Assembly: GCA_030560485.1 (NCBI GenBank)
Contig: JAKTTS010000001.1
Span: 62,001 to 126,000, forward strand
DNA from: Ascoidea tarda (nom. inval.)
Taxonomy: Eukaryota; Ascomycota; Saccharomycetes; Ascoideales; Ascoideaceae
DNA length: 64,000 bases
Direction of reading: 5' to 3'
Both the position numbers and the translations under genes were made by a program. The notes below the pieces were generated by a model. It ran no database searches. It saw nothing but the letters and a program-made list of their open reading frames with translations, and had not been told where the DNA came from. Shown here in pieces: positions 39,065 to 49,878 of the stretch (within the stretch, counting starts at the first letter, position 1; the number at the start of each line of letters is the position of its first letter).

Positions 39065-39068
39065 ATAT

Positions 39069-39094
39069 AATTAATTAATTAATTAATTAATTAA
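39069..39094. repeat. TTAA tandem repeat
   Basis: Six to seven copies of TTAA lie just after the transporter stop codon, in the short convergent gap before WBP1. It may help 3'-end formation for both genes, but that is inference. Confidence 0.8.
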
Positions 39095-39177
39095 GTATTA
39101 TAAGTATTATTGTTATTTAACTGATATTTATTGATTATAAAAAGGAATCGAATTAGACTGAATTGAGCCGTTTATAC

Positions 39178-40674
39178 CTAAACATTCTTTTTGGTTTTCA
39201 AAAATTTATCTTTGATACTATATAAAACTAAATTAGTAAATATTAACCACACAAAAAGTAATGAGAAAATTGATGTCAAATAGACTCTACTATTGGATAT
39301 CTCCCAACTTTTTGAGAATTCTTCGCTGGCTAAATTTCGAACAATTGAGCTATGTTCATGTTTTAAAAATGTCAATCCTTTTCTTTCGTAATTAATTTTA
39401 AATTTAAAAATGCCATGCTGATCTGGCAATCTAATTTTATTTGATGTATAAATTCCAGAGTTTTTCAACTGACTGATTAAATTATCGTTATTGCTATCAA
39501 ATCTTTGTGAGTAAAATGTTAAATTCGATGTAGAATCTAAACTGGAATAATCATTAAATGATAAAACCTTGGAATCTAATTCAATTGGTTTTAAAGTAAT
39601 CCTATAGTAAGGATCCAACATTATAATTTCTAATTGAAGATCATTGGCAACATATGGTTTCCAAACTTCCCCATCAAATTCTTCAATGGCAATATTATAA
39701 ATTATTTCATCAAGCTCTTTAAATGAATCATTTGAAATCCTTTTGTTTACTGAATTATTATTTGTCTTGTAATACTCGATATAATCAATCTTTAAAATTG
39801 ATTTATTTTGAAAAGTCCAATTAATTAGATCGTTAACAACCTTTCTATTATTGTCTCTAGAGTTTAAATAAAATTCGTTTGATAAAAATAGATTAGAACC
39901 AATCCATGACACTCTTGAATTCAATAGTGATTGAAAAGACGCAATCAAGTAATTTTGATTTCCAAGTGACCAAGTTAAATCTTCAGATAAAGAGGTCAAA
40001 TCATAGTCAATTGACTTTTTTTTATTAAAATTAAAAGCAGTTCTTGAAGATGACAAAACTGGAACAATTAATTCGTTATTTGAAATTAGAGCTGATGCAC
40101 CCTTATATAATATTAGTTCGTCATCAATTTTAGAGACAATATTGTTATTCAAGATCTCATTTGTTGATAATTTTAAGGTATCATGAAGATCTTCGCTATT
40201 TTTATCCTCCTGGTTTTCTTGTTGATAATAATTGAAATGATCAAAAATCTTGTAATATTTTGGGGATGGATAAATACCCAATTGATTTAAAAAAAGTCGA
40301 ACCTCAGTATTCAAACTTAAATCATTAGTAATTATAAAAATGTTACCATTGTTTTTATTGAAATTGATTAAATCAGAGGAAGAAACCTTTCTGTTGAAAT
40401 TTTTTTGAGATTGTAAAGGGAAAATAATTAAATTGTCATATAGGTTTTGCACATTTTCATTTAAAATTTTAAAAATCAGCAATTGAGCCAGATCATCAAC
40501 ATTTAAGTAACTTAGTTGATAATTGGAATTGCCTGCTAGATCATCAATAAAAACTGAATAGTCATTTTTCAAATCAATTGATTCATCATGAACTAGCAAA
40601 AGCTTTTTCGATGTGGCCAACACCAAGGACGACAACAATATGAGAATCAATAACAGAAGGCTGGAAAATAGCAT
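39178..40674 (-). CDS. WBP1: Oligosaccharyltransferase subunit Wbp1 (OST48)
   Basis: Wbp1 is an essential subunit of the ER oligosaccharyltransferase that N-glycosylates proteins. The ATG at 40674 gives 498 residues. They start with a signal peptide (MLFSSLLLLILILLSSLVLA), followed by TSKKLLLVHDESIDLKNDYS as in the family. Other matches are NLYDNLIIFPLQ, NTEVRLFLNQLGIYPSPKYY, MLDPYYRITLKP and LPDQHGIFKFKINYERKGL. A C-terminal membrane segment follows SWEISNSRVYLTSIFSLLFV, and the protein ends in KTKKNV, a dilysine KKxx ER-retrieval signal. Two CTG codons lie close together at 40477-40479 and 40489-40491. An upstream GTG in frame is not used. Confidence 0.95.
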   Translation of the reverse strand: MLFSSLLLLILILLSSLVLATSKKLLLVHDESIDLKNDYSVFIDDLAGNSNYQLSYLNVDDLAQLLIFKILNENVQNLYDNLIIFPLQSQKNFNRKVSSSDLINFNKNNGNIFIITNDLSLNTEVRLFLNQLGIYPSPKYYKIFDHFNYYQQENQEDKNSEDLHDTLKLSTNEILNNNIVSKIDDELILYKGASALISNNELIVPVLSSSRTAFNFNKKKSIDYDLTSLSEDLTWSLGNQNYLIASFQSLLNSRVSWIGSNLFLSNEFYLNSRDNNRKVVNDLINWTFQNKSILKIDYIEYYKTNNNSVNKRISNDSFKELDEIIYNIAIEEFDGEVWKPYVANDLQLEIIMLDPYYRITLKPIELDSKVLSFNDYSSLDSTSNLTFYSQRFDSNNDNLISQLKNSGIYTSNKIRLPDQHGIFKFKINYERKGLTFLKHEHSSIVRNLASEEFSKSWEISNSRVYLTSIFSLLFVWLIFTNLVLYSIKDKFLKTKKNV

Positions 40675-41124
40675 CTTCAATTCTTCCTGTAACACCTAAA
40701 CAACAATTCCTTGTCTTCAACCGAAAATCGACAGCAGAGAAGCAACGTTGGACAAGTTTTTGAGCTTCTTTAAACAGTTGTCCTTTGAAAAACGGCAACA
40801 GACCCCAGAAACGGAGAGAAAGGGTTTGCACTGATATAAACCTCGAAAACGAGATCAATATCATGCATGTGTATGTTTAAGTAAGCATGTTTTATTATGT
40901 ACATATACGCATATTTTGCATATTGCAAACACATCCTTTTCAGTGGTTCTTTAAGGATGCAAACCATCAGATAATGAAAAATAGCTTCAGGTGAGTTATC
41001 AGCATTACTTTCCTCTGTATTTCAATTCACACTTTATAGTCTGTTGCTGCTATTCACGTTCTAGAGAGACTCAATTGAACTGCTATTTGATTTTACGCCA
41101 TTCTTTTCCAAACCCTTTGCAAAC
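40675..41124. promoter_or_regulatory. Divergent promoter WBP1/coiled-coil gene
   Basis: A 450-base gap with alternating GTATGT/ATATGC-type stretches at 40865-40925. No gene or recognised site stands out. Confidence 0.35.
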
Positions 41125-41538
41125 ATGCCTGGCCCTGGTACAAACCCCACCACCTCAGGTGAATTTGCTGACACATTCAAGCAGATGAACGAAGCTGAAA
41201 CAGTCGTTGCAAAATTAGAGAAACTACTCGACAATTTGGATAACAAGATCGATTCAATACTAAATGAAGTTAATTTATTGGATTCAAACTACTTGAATAA
41301 TCTCGATCAGAAGGTCGATCAGCAAATAAACTTGAACTATTCAAACTCCTTGCAACAACAGATTCTCAATCCAAATCAAAACATTAGCAGTAACAATAAT
41401 ATGAATAGTAACAATGCCAGCAACAATCTCAATAAAAGCGACATCACTAACACCACCACTCACAATAACAACACCAACGGCAGTAATGCTAATAACAGTC
41501 AAAGTTTAAATAATATCCTTGATGGTAATTCAAAATAA
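41125..41538 (+). CDS. Small coiled-coil protein of unknown function with Asn-rich tail
   Basis: I do not recognise this 137-residue protein. Residues 1-75 have a plausible amphipathic coiled coil: GEFADTFKQMNEAETVVAKL followed by EKLLDNLDNKIDSILNEVNL and LDSNYLNNLDQKVDQQI. The rest is Asn/Ser/Thr-rich low complexity. The ordered heptads with Leu/Ile, the clear ATG context in a short 5' region, and the position between a divergent and a convergent real gene support a true gene. Size and layout resemble small subunits of tethering, kinetochore or BLOC/BORC-type complexes, but no specific match is claimed. Confidence 0.6.
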   Translation: MPGPGTNPTTSGEFADTFKQMNEAETVVAKLEKLLDNLDNKIDSILNEVNLLDSNYLNNLDQKVDQQINLNYSNSLQQQILNPNQNISSNNNMNSNNASNNLNKSDITNTTTHNNNTNGSNANNSQSLNNILDGNSK

Positions 41539-41702
41539 TAAATTCCAATCAATGAAATATCTTGAGTGATGTTTAGTTTTAGTTTTAGTTTTTTCTTGAA
41601 AATTTAATCTCAGATACCATAGTACACTATATAATTTTCTATTGACTATTAATTTTAGTAATTTGAAATAAATAATTTGAGATAAGTTCATTTATCTAGT
41701 CT

Positions 41703-44700
41703 CTATTTTATTGAATTTGCTGGAATAAAATCAAGCTCTTCATTAATCTCAAATGGATTGATCGGCCTTTTGGGATTAATTATCAAGTTACTTATATCTA
41801 CATTTTTGTCCTTAAACAAATCCACTTTAACCAATTGGCCACCATCTATCCACCATTTTCTACTCTCTGAACTTGGAGGAGGCAATGATAAATTATTTGA
41901 CGGTTCTAAATCGTTTATGAGTGAATCATCAGCATTATGGACAATAATATCATCTTTGGTTTTTGCAGGATTTGAAATATTGTTCCATATTTTCTTCTTG
42001 TTGATAATATTTAAATCAAGCCTCTTATTCAATTCATTGAAATCCAAATTTACAAGATTGTTAACTCCTCCAATCTTGTTCTTGCTGCTTTCATATAATT
42101 TGCTTGTTATCTCATTCTTAATCGCCTCATTTACCACGCAAACTCTGGATTTGAACAAAGCATAGACTGGTCTATGATCCGAAAATTTAATATCCTGAGA
42201 GCAGCCATATGTTAGCTGTTTTAAATTATTCCGATTCGATGATCTATTCAAAATTCTATCCGTCCATGCAGGTATTCTCATTTTCTCTGATAGATCATAG
42301 GTTGATTCATTCTTATTGAATTTATAAGTTGGAGGGAATTTAATTTCAAATTCTTGAAAATATGGAAAACTTTCCCCAGTGATCATTTGTTGATTTAACT
42401 GATCATATTCAAATAAACTCATGAATTCCTTTTTCTTAATTTTATTTCTAACCTCATCATTCGATAATAATATTCTGTAGTTAAAATCACCCAACCAGAT
42501 TATTATATCATGATCCCGAATCCTTTTGTTTCCATTAAATCTTAATGATTTAGCCAATGCTTTATAGTTATTATGTCTTTCCTCTGTGTTATTCAATCCA
42601 GCAGCCAAATGTGATGTTATAAAACAAAATTTAGTATCCGAGTATTTAAAACTTAATGCGATTCCCCCTTTATTTGCCAACCCAAAATTTCCTGTTTTCT
42701 TTATGCTGCTCTCAATATTTTTAATATATTTTACTTGATAATTTTTAACAAACATTAACAAAAGAACACCACCTAACTGCCCAGACCAAAGCAATACATA
42801 TTTCTTCAAATCAAGCAAAGAGTTGGAAAAATCAACACATGAATCTTGAGGTGGATGAATCTTAAGTAATTTCTTCACTTGAGAATTTAACTCTTTGCCA
42901 ATTTTCTTTTCCCAAAATTTTTTGTTAGTAAAATCTATATTGATCATTTGACCCGGTGTCAATTCAACAACCTCTTCTAATCCAATTAGAAACACATCCG
43001 GCAATAAATCATATTCATAAATTTCACCAGACCTGCTGGTGATTTTTTCAAACTCCTTACTATTATTATTTTCAGCATCATCTTTAGCATCGGTAAGATC
43101 AATATATGTAGACTGAAAACGTAAGTATTCCTCATCCGTTTCGATATTGTTTTTTTGATCTTCTTCATTTGCAAGTTCCGATTTCAATGATTTATTGTTA
43201 GAAAGAAAACTTGAATCTGACCTGTTAATATGAGAAGTGCTATAATTCACAGTAAGACTACTGCCTTTGTTATTAATACTGGTTTTAAAAGCTGGGGGAG
43301 GAGATAATAGTTTCTCTTGAGATTTCTTCAACTTTTCCAAGTCTTCTTCCTTCTGAACCAATAACACATCATGGTTTTCTTTCGGGAATAACCAGGTTGA
43401 CAAACTGCCATTATACATATCTGCATTCACATTAAACGTTCCCGAAAATATCGTTATGTTTTTTCTGTATGAGTACTTTTTGGCTAGTTTCATTAGCACT
43501 TTGTTAACATAATCTGATAGTGGATCAAACAATATTACTTTGTTTATAACCAAAGCATCTTTTTTTTGATCTTCCGAACCTTGATGAAATTCTTCGTTGT
43601 TCCCAAGCATCCCATTAATCAATCGATTTTTTCTCCTTATCGCGCCATCCTCATTGATGATTAGATTGTTATAATTGTAGTTGGTTAAATTGGAAAACAA
43701 TTTTTTTGAACTAGATACTGTGATATCAGAAATATTACTGAAAAATGATTTTGATTTCTGTTTTTTGTTAACCAGTTGTGTATCGGATCTGTTATCACTA
43801 GTTTCATAGGAATTCATTTTACTGCTTGAAAACGACACAGATGAAGATGAATCTAAAAATGAAGAGCTTCTAGACTCAGCACTAGAACTGAAGACTCTGC
43901 TGTTTCTTGGACTTTCCTTATTATTTTCACCTTCATCTGCTGAAGCAGTTTTTTCAATTGACTTCAAATCGATATTAAATTTATCCAAAATTCTTTGCAA
44001 TTGAACAGAATTTTCGTGAAGTAATACTAAAATTTTTTTCCAAAGATCATTGTTATTTTGCGATAGATAATCCTGATAATATGATTTTCCTCTCGAATTC
44101 ATGACAGGACTGCAATATATGAGTTTGAGCGTCAATCTTATCAAGTGTTTGATTATGATTTTATAAAGTTCATCAACTTTTTCAAAAGATTGAAATGTAA
44201 TAAGCCGGAAAACACCAGTCTGTTGACGGTTAAATTCGTTGATATTAAGAAAAGAACTGGAAAGTTTAGAACAAACTTCGTCATTATTTGGAAGTATAAA
44301 ACAACCAAAATTAAGCATTGGATTTTCAAGCGTAAATAGAATTTCTGACTTGACTTTATCGCTTTTGATTAATTGATATAATTTGTAATTGATATTGCTA
44401 AGGCTTAGGCTTTCCTGAAGTAAGGGATTATTTTTCATAAAGCAGTTGAAATGATTTAATAAAAGTTTTAGTAAATCGGTTTCGACGGACTCTCTCTTTT
44501 CCTTTAAATTGGATTTACTTTTAGTTCTATTGGCAATAAGAGTTGCCAAAGCAGAATTACTCCTGCCAACCAGTTTCGAAAAAGGATCAGTTGGAGAAAA
44601 TGGCACTTTAGTTGAAGAGGATAGCAAATTGATGACATAAGTTTCATTGAAATCCTTAATAGATTGTTTTATATGATTATCAAAAGAATGTTGGTTTGCC

Positions 44701-45845
44701 TCAAAGGATCTATTGATGTCGATTTTCTTTATAGATGAATTAGAGCTGATTTCATAAAATATGGGCAAATTTGATCTAATAGTGATATTACTTATTGAGA
44801 AAAATTCATTGTATAAGATAAATTCGGTTTCAATATAGTTTGAAATATTTCCTCCATCATCCAACCCATAAGGTCCTAGTATATTAGTTTTTTTATTACA
44901 TCCGATTTTTGAGATTATCGAAACAAGAAAGTCTTGATAGATATTACCTTTAATCAAACTGACAAAATCTTTGGGCACATAAGAATTGTCGAATTTGATA
45001 ATGGTATTTAAAGTCTGAGCAAAGCCTCTGATCATTAAGTTCAAAAACTTGCAACTATCAAATTTCTGTTTTTGAAGGTCAGTTAAATTGTTCCGAAAGT
45101 TGATGAGCTGGTTGATTAGATATTTATTCCACAAAAAATCCTGTATGGGATTCAAATTTGTATCACTTAAACTTTTATCCCTTCTTGCTTGCAAAGTCTT
45201 TGTAATGTCAAAATTATTAGAGTAGTAAAATGACCCTTTGGATAGCATTTTTTTCAAACTTGAAAAGGGAAGTTTTAGTTCGTCGTCATTATTTTCGTTG
45301 CTATTCAAAGGCTCTTTAGCTAATCTGCTATTATTGTTATTACTATTATTGTTGTCAAAATTTGTGTATGGGTAGTAAGTGGATATCCCAGAAGAGTTCA
45401 TTGCATTCCTATTGTGGTTTTCAAAACCCAGATCAAATTGTTTAGAATTAAGACAGATAAATTCCACTTGGGATATCTTATAGAACTTTTCGTTTGGATT
45501 GATACTGCCAGCATCCAAAAAGTCAGTTATAATTATCAAAAAAGAGAAGTTATTGATAGTAATCAAACCCAATATTCCACAGCATTTGAGGTTGTAAGCT
45601 GAGGACAAATTGACATAATCCTTATAGTCCTTTTCTTCGTACTCAATGAATTCCACTAAACATTTAGGCGAGACCAGTGAACTACTCAAGTTTACGTTCA
45701 GTTTCGATTTGTGATGAGAGTGATGATGATGGCTATTTTCATCCGATGAATAGTAGCTAGAAGGAACAGGATCTCTTATTAACAACACCTGTTGATTAGA
45801 GGATATTGCCACTGATCTTGGAGATGACTTTAGGTGTATTTCCAT
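41703..45845 (-). CDS. INP51: Synaptojanin-like inositol polyphosphate 5-phosphatase, Inp51 type
   Basis: The 1380-residue protein has an N-terminal Sac1-like domain (about residues 60-620) and a 5-phosphatase domain (about 800-1165) acting on PI(4,5)P2. Phosphatase motifs are FSGTFNVNADMYNG, PDVFLIGLEEVVELTPGQMI, NKGGIALSF, ITSHLAAGLNNTEERHNNY, IIWLGDFNYRIL, PAWTDRIL and SDHRPVYALF. The Sac1 active-site region reads GVFRLITFQSFEKVDELY near residue 540, where active enzymes have RxNCxDCLDRTN. The catalytic Cys and Arg are therefore replaced, as known for Inp51 but not Inp52/53. The C-terminus holds KRPINPFEINEELDF; this NPF motif in Inp51 binds the EH proteins Irs4 and Tax4. The protein is longer than S. 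cerevisiae Inp51 (946) because of Ser/Asn-rich inserts. Confidence 0.92.
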   Translation of the reverse strand: MEIHLKSSPRSVAISSNQQVLLIRDPVPSSYYSSDENSHHHHSHHKSKLNVNLSSSLVSPKCLVEFIEYEEKDYKDYVNLSSAYNLKCCGILGLITINNFSFLIIITDFLDAGSINPNEKFYKISQVEFICLNSKQFDLGFENHNRNAMNSSGISTYYPYTNFDNNNSNNNNSRLAKEPLNSNENNDDELKLPFSSLKKMLSKGSFYYSNNFDITKTLQARRDKSLSDTNLNPIQDFLWNKYLINQLINFRNNLTDLQKQKFDSCKFLNLMIRGFAQTLNTIIKFDNSYVPKDFVSLIKGNIYQDFLVSIISKIGCNKKTNILGPYGLDDGGNISNYIETEFILYNEFFSISNITIRSNLPIFYEISSNSSIKKIDINRSFEANQHSFDNHIKQSIKDFNETYVINLLSSSTKVPFSPTDPFSKLVGRSNSALATLIANRTKSKSNLKEKRESVETDLLKLLLNHFNCFMKNNPLLQESLSLSNINYKLYQLIKSDKVKSEILFTLENPMLNFGCFILPNNDEVCSKLSSSFLNINEFNRQQTGVFRLITFQSFEKVDELYKIIIKHLIRLTLKLIYCSPVMNSRGKSYYQDYLSQNNNDLWKKILVLLHENSVQLQRILDKFNIDLKSIEKTASADEGENNKESPRNSRVFSSSAESRSSSFLDSSSSVSFSSSKMNSYETSDNRSDTQLVNKKQKSKSFFSNISDITVSSSKKLFSNLTNYNYNNLIINEDGAIRRKNRLINGMLGNNEEFHQGSEDQKKDALVINKVILFDPLSDYVNKVLMKLAKKYSYRKNITIFSGTFNVNADMYNGSLSTWLFPKENHDVLLVQKEEDLEKLKKSQEKLLSPPPAFKTSINNKGSSLTVNYSTSHINRSDSSFLSNNKSLKSELANEEDQKNNIETDEEYLRFQSTYIDLTDAKDDAENNNSKEFEKITSRSGEIYEYDLLPDVFLIGLEEVVELTPGQMINIDFTNKKFWEKKIGKELNSQVKKLLKIHPPQDSCVDFSNSLLDLKKYVLLWSGQLGGVLLLMFVKNYQVKYIKNIESSIKKTGNFGLANKGGIALSFKYSDTKFCFITSHLAAGLNNTEERHNNYKALAKSLRFNGNKRIRDHDIIIWLGDFNYRILLSNDEVRNKIKKKEFMSLFEYDQLNQQMITGESFPYFQEFEIKFPPTYKFNKNESTYDLSEKMRIPAWTDRILNRSSNRNNLKQLTYGCSQDIKFSDHRPVYALFKSRVCVVNEAIKNEITSKLYESSKNKIGGVNNLVNLDFNELNKRLDLNIINKKKIWNNISNPAKTKDDIIVHNADDSLINDLEPSNNLSLPPPSSESRKWWIDGGQLVKVDLFKDKNVDISNLIINPKRPINPFEINEELDFIPANSIK

Positions 45846-46324
45846 ATTACGTCCATTAATTGCTGATCCAATTGTGTATTTACTGGAAAATTAGCTTTAT
45901 ATAGGTTGATTTCACCAAGAAAGAATGGAAGAACTTTAACTGCTGATAATCCGCATGATAACAAGATACAAATAAGAGGACTATGAGATGATTATGAGAT
46001 GATTGTGAGATAGAAAAGTGCTACTTTCTACAGAAACATGGTCGAGCTGAACATAAGTTGTATAAAATATATATCATATAACTATAACTATAGATGTAAT
46101 TGTAGTTGTAAATGTGGGTGTGAGTGAGTGTATAAATGTAATGGGCAATAAGAGGGTATAACTGAATTAAAAGTATAATCTCAAAAAAAAAAATTTATAT
46201 TGGTCTAGTGAATAAAGAAGATTTTAAAATAAAATAAAATAAAACAAAGTCTCAATTGTTATGCAGTCCATATCAAATCATCTTTAAAAAATCGTTAAAA
46301 GTTTTATAATTGGTAGAGTTCGGA
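45846..46324. promoter_or_regulatory. INP51 promoter and TPS2 3' flank
   Basis: A 479-base gap. Near 46070-46140 short TATAACTATAACTATAG and GTAAATGTGGGTGTGAG-type repeats occur. At 45981-46010 GATGATTATGAGATGATTG repeats GAGATGATT. No gene is seen. Confidence 0.35.
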
Positions 46325-48949
46325 TTATTTCTTTAAATGGCCTCTATCATCTAGTGAGACAGTACCAGGTGTTTCGAAGATGGAAACTTCACCAATTAAC
46401 AAACCAAGAGTATCCAAAACCTCTTTAGGATCAACCAAATGAGCTTTTGCAATGGTTTTCTTTGAAGCAGGACCAACAGTTGTAGGGTACAAACCATAAT
46501 TAGAAAACTCGTTTTTAATGTGGGTGCCAGATTTATCTGAATGCCAATCTTTTTCAATATCGTTAAGCGATTTAAACATATCTTCATCGGTTTTATCATC
46601 ACCCAAGCAGAACACAAAATCAGGATAAACCTTTTCAGAAGAGGTGTTGTTATCATCAGGGATATTTGATTTATATTCTGTGATTAATCTTCTTACGATT
46701 TCACCTTTATTGACAAATTTGGGTCTAACTTCTATATTAGCCTTTCCACTCATAACTTCAACGTCATATTGTTGAGCAATTGTATCGTTCAAGTGCTGTT
46801 TTAATTGTTTACTTTGAAATTCGCCAAATTCTGGGTCAGATTTTCTGTAGTGCCAAGTTAAGGCTACTTTTTTCCTTTCAATAAAGGAGCCAGGAGTTCT
46901 TTCGGTATAGTAGGTAAAGATTTCTATAAGATCCTCCTGCCATTTCATTTCAACGCTTTCAGCGAGGTTTATCCAATTTTCGGAGTTGATCAGTTTCATA
47001 AAGCAGCCATGTTCAGCAGATAGACCTAGTTTTTTGTTGTGGCTTCCAAGCCACTTTTCGAGGAATTCCTGATCTCTGCCTGAGATGATCCATATTTGGT
47101 TTTTAGGATCTTGAGACAATTTGTCCAAGATGTTCAATAGACGAATGGAGGGAATAGCGGCAGAGGGTTCTTTTACGATGGGGGTCAAAGTGCCATCGTA
47201 GTCGAATAGAAATAGTCTTCTGTTTGACGATTGGTAGTGGGAATTTAGTGGGGGTCTATCAAGGGCGGGAGTCGAGTGGTTGTGGTCTTTAATCTTTGAT
47301 AGTTCGTCGATTAGATGGGATAGAAATTTGTTGGTCCAGTTTTGGATTGTGTTTGAGGTTACATGGTGATATAGTTTTTGTTGCATTAGGGATTTCTTTT
47401 GGTCGGGCATTAATAGGCATTCGTTGATCATTTTGGCAACGCCAACTGAATCCCAGGGGTTGACTAGGAGAGCGTCACTTAATACAGTTGCAGTGCCACT
47501 GAATTCGGATAAAATCAAGGGGGATTTGTTGAATTTTTGACAGACGACAAATTCCAAGGAAGTCGTGTTCATGCCATCTCTAACGGAGGTGATTAGACCT
47601 AGATCAGCAACTCTTAGGAGGGCTAGGTATTCATCTTTGGCGACTCTCATTTGGTAGTGTTGAACAGGAGTTGAGTTCAAGGAGCCATAGGTGCCGTTGA
47701 TGTGGGCGACTAGTTCTTGGACGTCCTTTTCAACAGAGGAACTAGCATTTTCGTGGAGGTAGGCTGGGGAGGATAGTTGGATGAGAACAACTTTGTCGAC
47801 CCATTCAGGGTACATTGATAGGAACATTTCAAAGGCCTGTAATTTTTGAATGACACCACGAACAGTGTCCAAACGATCTCTGCCAATGATGATTTTTTTG
47901 TTTTCGTAGAGGGATCTGATGGCTTGGACTTTTTTGTCGATGATTGGGGTGTTGAAGGCGTTGTCTTCGATTTTGAAGGAGTCGATACCAATGGGCAAAG
48001 CGTCTACATTAACGTAGGAGCCATAGGCGCTGACAGAGTTTGGGGTTGCTTCACAGCCCAAGAGTCTTGTGCAGCTTGAGATAAAGTGTCTTGCAAAGGA
48101 GTAGGATTGAAAGCCAATTTTGTTTGCACCTAGCATACCATCGAGGATGCTTTGTCTCTTTGATAGACATCTAAAGTATTCACTTGAAGGGAAGGGAGCG
48201 TGGATGAAGAGGCCGATGAAGGCGTCGGAGAGTCTCATTCTAAGCAATTGAGGGAGGAGGAGGAGGTAGTAGTCGTGGATCCAGATGATGTCTCCAGGTT
48301 TGTAGAGGGCAATGATTTTAGCAGCGTAGGCCTCGTTGAATTTGACGTAGTCGTGCCACCATTGTTCTTCTTGTTTGCCATCAGAGGGAATTGGTTGGAT
48401 ATAGTGAAAGGCAGGCCATAGGACGTTTTCAGCGTATTTTCTCCATCTTTGTTGATCTCTTCTTAGCAACCAGATTGGGTGGATGTTTTGAGTGTTGTTG
48501 GCGATTTTGATTTTAGATTCGATGTCAGATTTTTCGTCTTCGGTTAGATATAAAGGGTCAGATTCGTCAATGTTGTTGGTGGGGACTGGGTTGTTGATGT
48601 TGGAGTTGTTTTAGGTTGGAAAGAATTTGTCGTGGGGAATTAGTTCGCCAGTCCAAGCAATTAGGTGAGTTTGCCAGTCAGTTTGCTGGTCTAGAAAGTA
48701 AAAGGAGGAGTATAGGGCCGAGTTTCCACGTAGATGTTTTATGGTCCAGTCGTTTTTTGTTTGAGAAGAGGTGTTTTTGTAGATTTGGTTGGGGATTATA
48801 GTTGTGGCGAAAAGAACTCTGCCAGATAACTTGGGGTTGACGTCGTTGGGAGACTGGGATAAACTTGATAAAGAAGCAGTGGAGGAATTGAAGTCACTGG
48901 TGAGGGAAGGAGAAGCAAAAGCCTCTTCATCGGGCTTATTAACAGTCAT
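46325..48949 (-). CDS. TPS2: Trehalose-6-phosphate phosphatase Tps2, interrupted by one in-frame TAA
   Basis: Tps2 removes phosphate from trehalose 6-phosphate in the trehalose synthase complex and is needed for heat and stress tolerance. The ATG at 48949 opens an 874-codon frame that matches Tps2 end to end, but one in-frame TAA occurs at 48611-48613. Before it lies an N-terminal piece of 112 residues ending GELIPHDKFFPT. After it, with no frame change, the text continues into DESDPLYLTEDEKSD and HPIWLLRRDQQRWRKYAENV, both diagnostic for Tps2. Further on are the glycosyltransferase-20-like domain (IWIHDYYLLLLPQLLRM, GRDRLDTVRGVIQKL) and the HAD phosphatase domain with LFLFDYDGTLTPIVKEP, IWIISGRDQEFLEKWLG and LGDDKTDEDMF. 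The stop falls in an unconserved linker. It may be a sequencing error or a real nonsense allele. No splice sites remove it. One CTG codon lies at 46991-46993. Confidence 0.9.
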
Positions 48950-49878
48950 GATTAAAAAAAGTAATTAGATAATTAAATAAGTAATGAAGTGATCAAGTGA
49001 ACAAGTGATTAAGTAATTAATTGATTGTGATTTTGGAGTGGTGGAATGGAATTGAAAGAAAGAGAGAAGATAATTGAAGAGATAATGAGTGGTTAATAAA
49101 GAAGGCAAGTGAGAAGCAAAAAAACAATTTCGAGAGATGAAGAAGCAAACTTGGGAGAGAATTATATCATGTATCAGAGCGAGAATGGAGCTAGTAGAAT
49201 TGAAGCAGAAATAGAACAAAACGACAAGAAAACAGCGAGAAAGGAAGAGCAAGCAGGTTTTTATATGGAGATAGCCAATTGGATAGGACAGATAAATGGT
49301 TCAGCTGTTATTTGTTGTTATTTGTTGTTATTTGTTGTTATAAGACGAGTGGTTCCAGCAGCTGAGTGAGAGCTGAGGTTGGAGCCCAGGTCGATGAATC
49401 AGCTTTGCTGCTTCTGCAGACGCTGCTCGGTCGCCACATCCTGCACCTCACTCGGCCCCGCCAGTGCTGCGCGAGTCGCCAGACCGGCGGGTCCAACGTG
49501 GGTCCTCTGTGGGAACACCGCTGAGACAGCCCAACAACGCGTCCCACCCACGGGCCAATCACGAACGGGCCCCGGCGCGCGCCCGCTGGACCAGAGCAGC
49601 CCGAGCAGCACGCCCGAGCAGCCCAATCACAGCCCACGCCGTAGTACTGGCACCAGCAGCTGCTGGTGCGCGGACTGTCGGCTGTTTGCAAGCCAAAGCA
49701 GCAGAGCTTGCACGTGTAAAAAACCGAGTCACGTGCATGCAGCAAAGGCAGCAGGGGCAGTAGCGGAAGCATGCCCGGTTCGGGAGCAGCTGAGTCACAA
49801 ACAGCACCGGCAGCACAGCAGAGCAAGCAGAGCAGACCGAGCAGTGTATTGTAGGGCTATATACACGATTGCACCCAG
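48950..49878. promoter_or_regulatory. TPS2 promoter with a GC-rich island
   Basis: The first 350 bases are AT-rich and include three copies of the 10-base unit TTTGTTGTTA (49311-49340). About 49365-49860 is a sharply GC-rich island. It contains two CACGTG palindromes (49711-49716 and 49730-49735) and CAGGGGC near 49750, which includes the AGGGG core of a stress-response element; STREs are known in trehalose genes. Long open frames on both strands in the island (49338-49826 and 49379-49957) lack domains and overlap the MIX14 end, so I do not call them. Confidence 0.5.
49311..49340. repeat. Three tandem copies of TTTGTTGTTA
   Basis: Three exact 10-base units stand in a row in the TPS2 upstream region, at the edge of the GC-rich island. 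No function is known. Confidence 0.85.
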
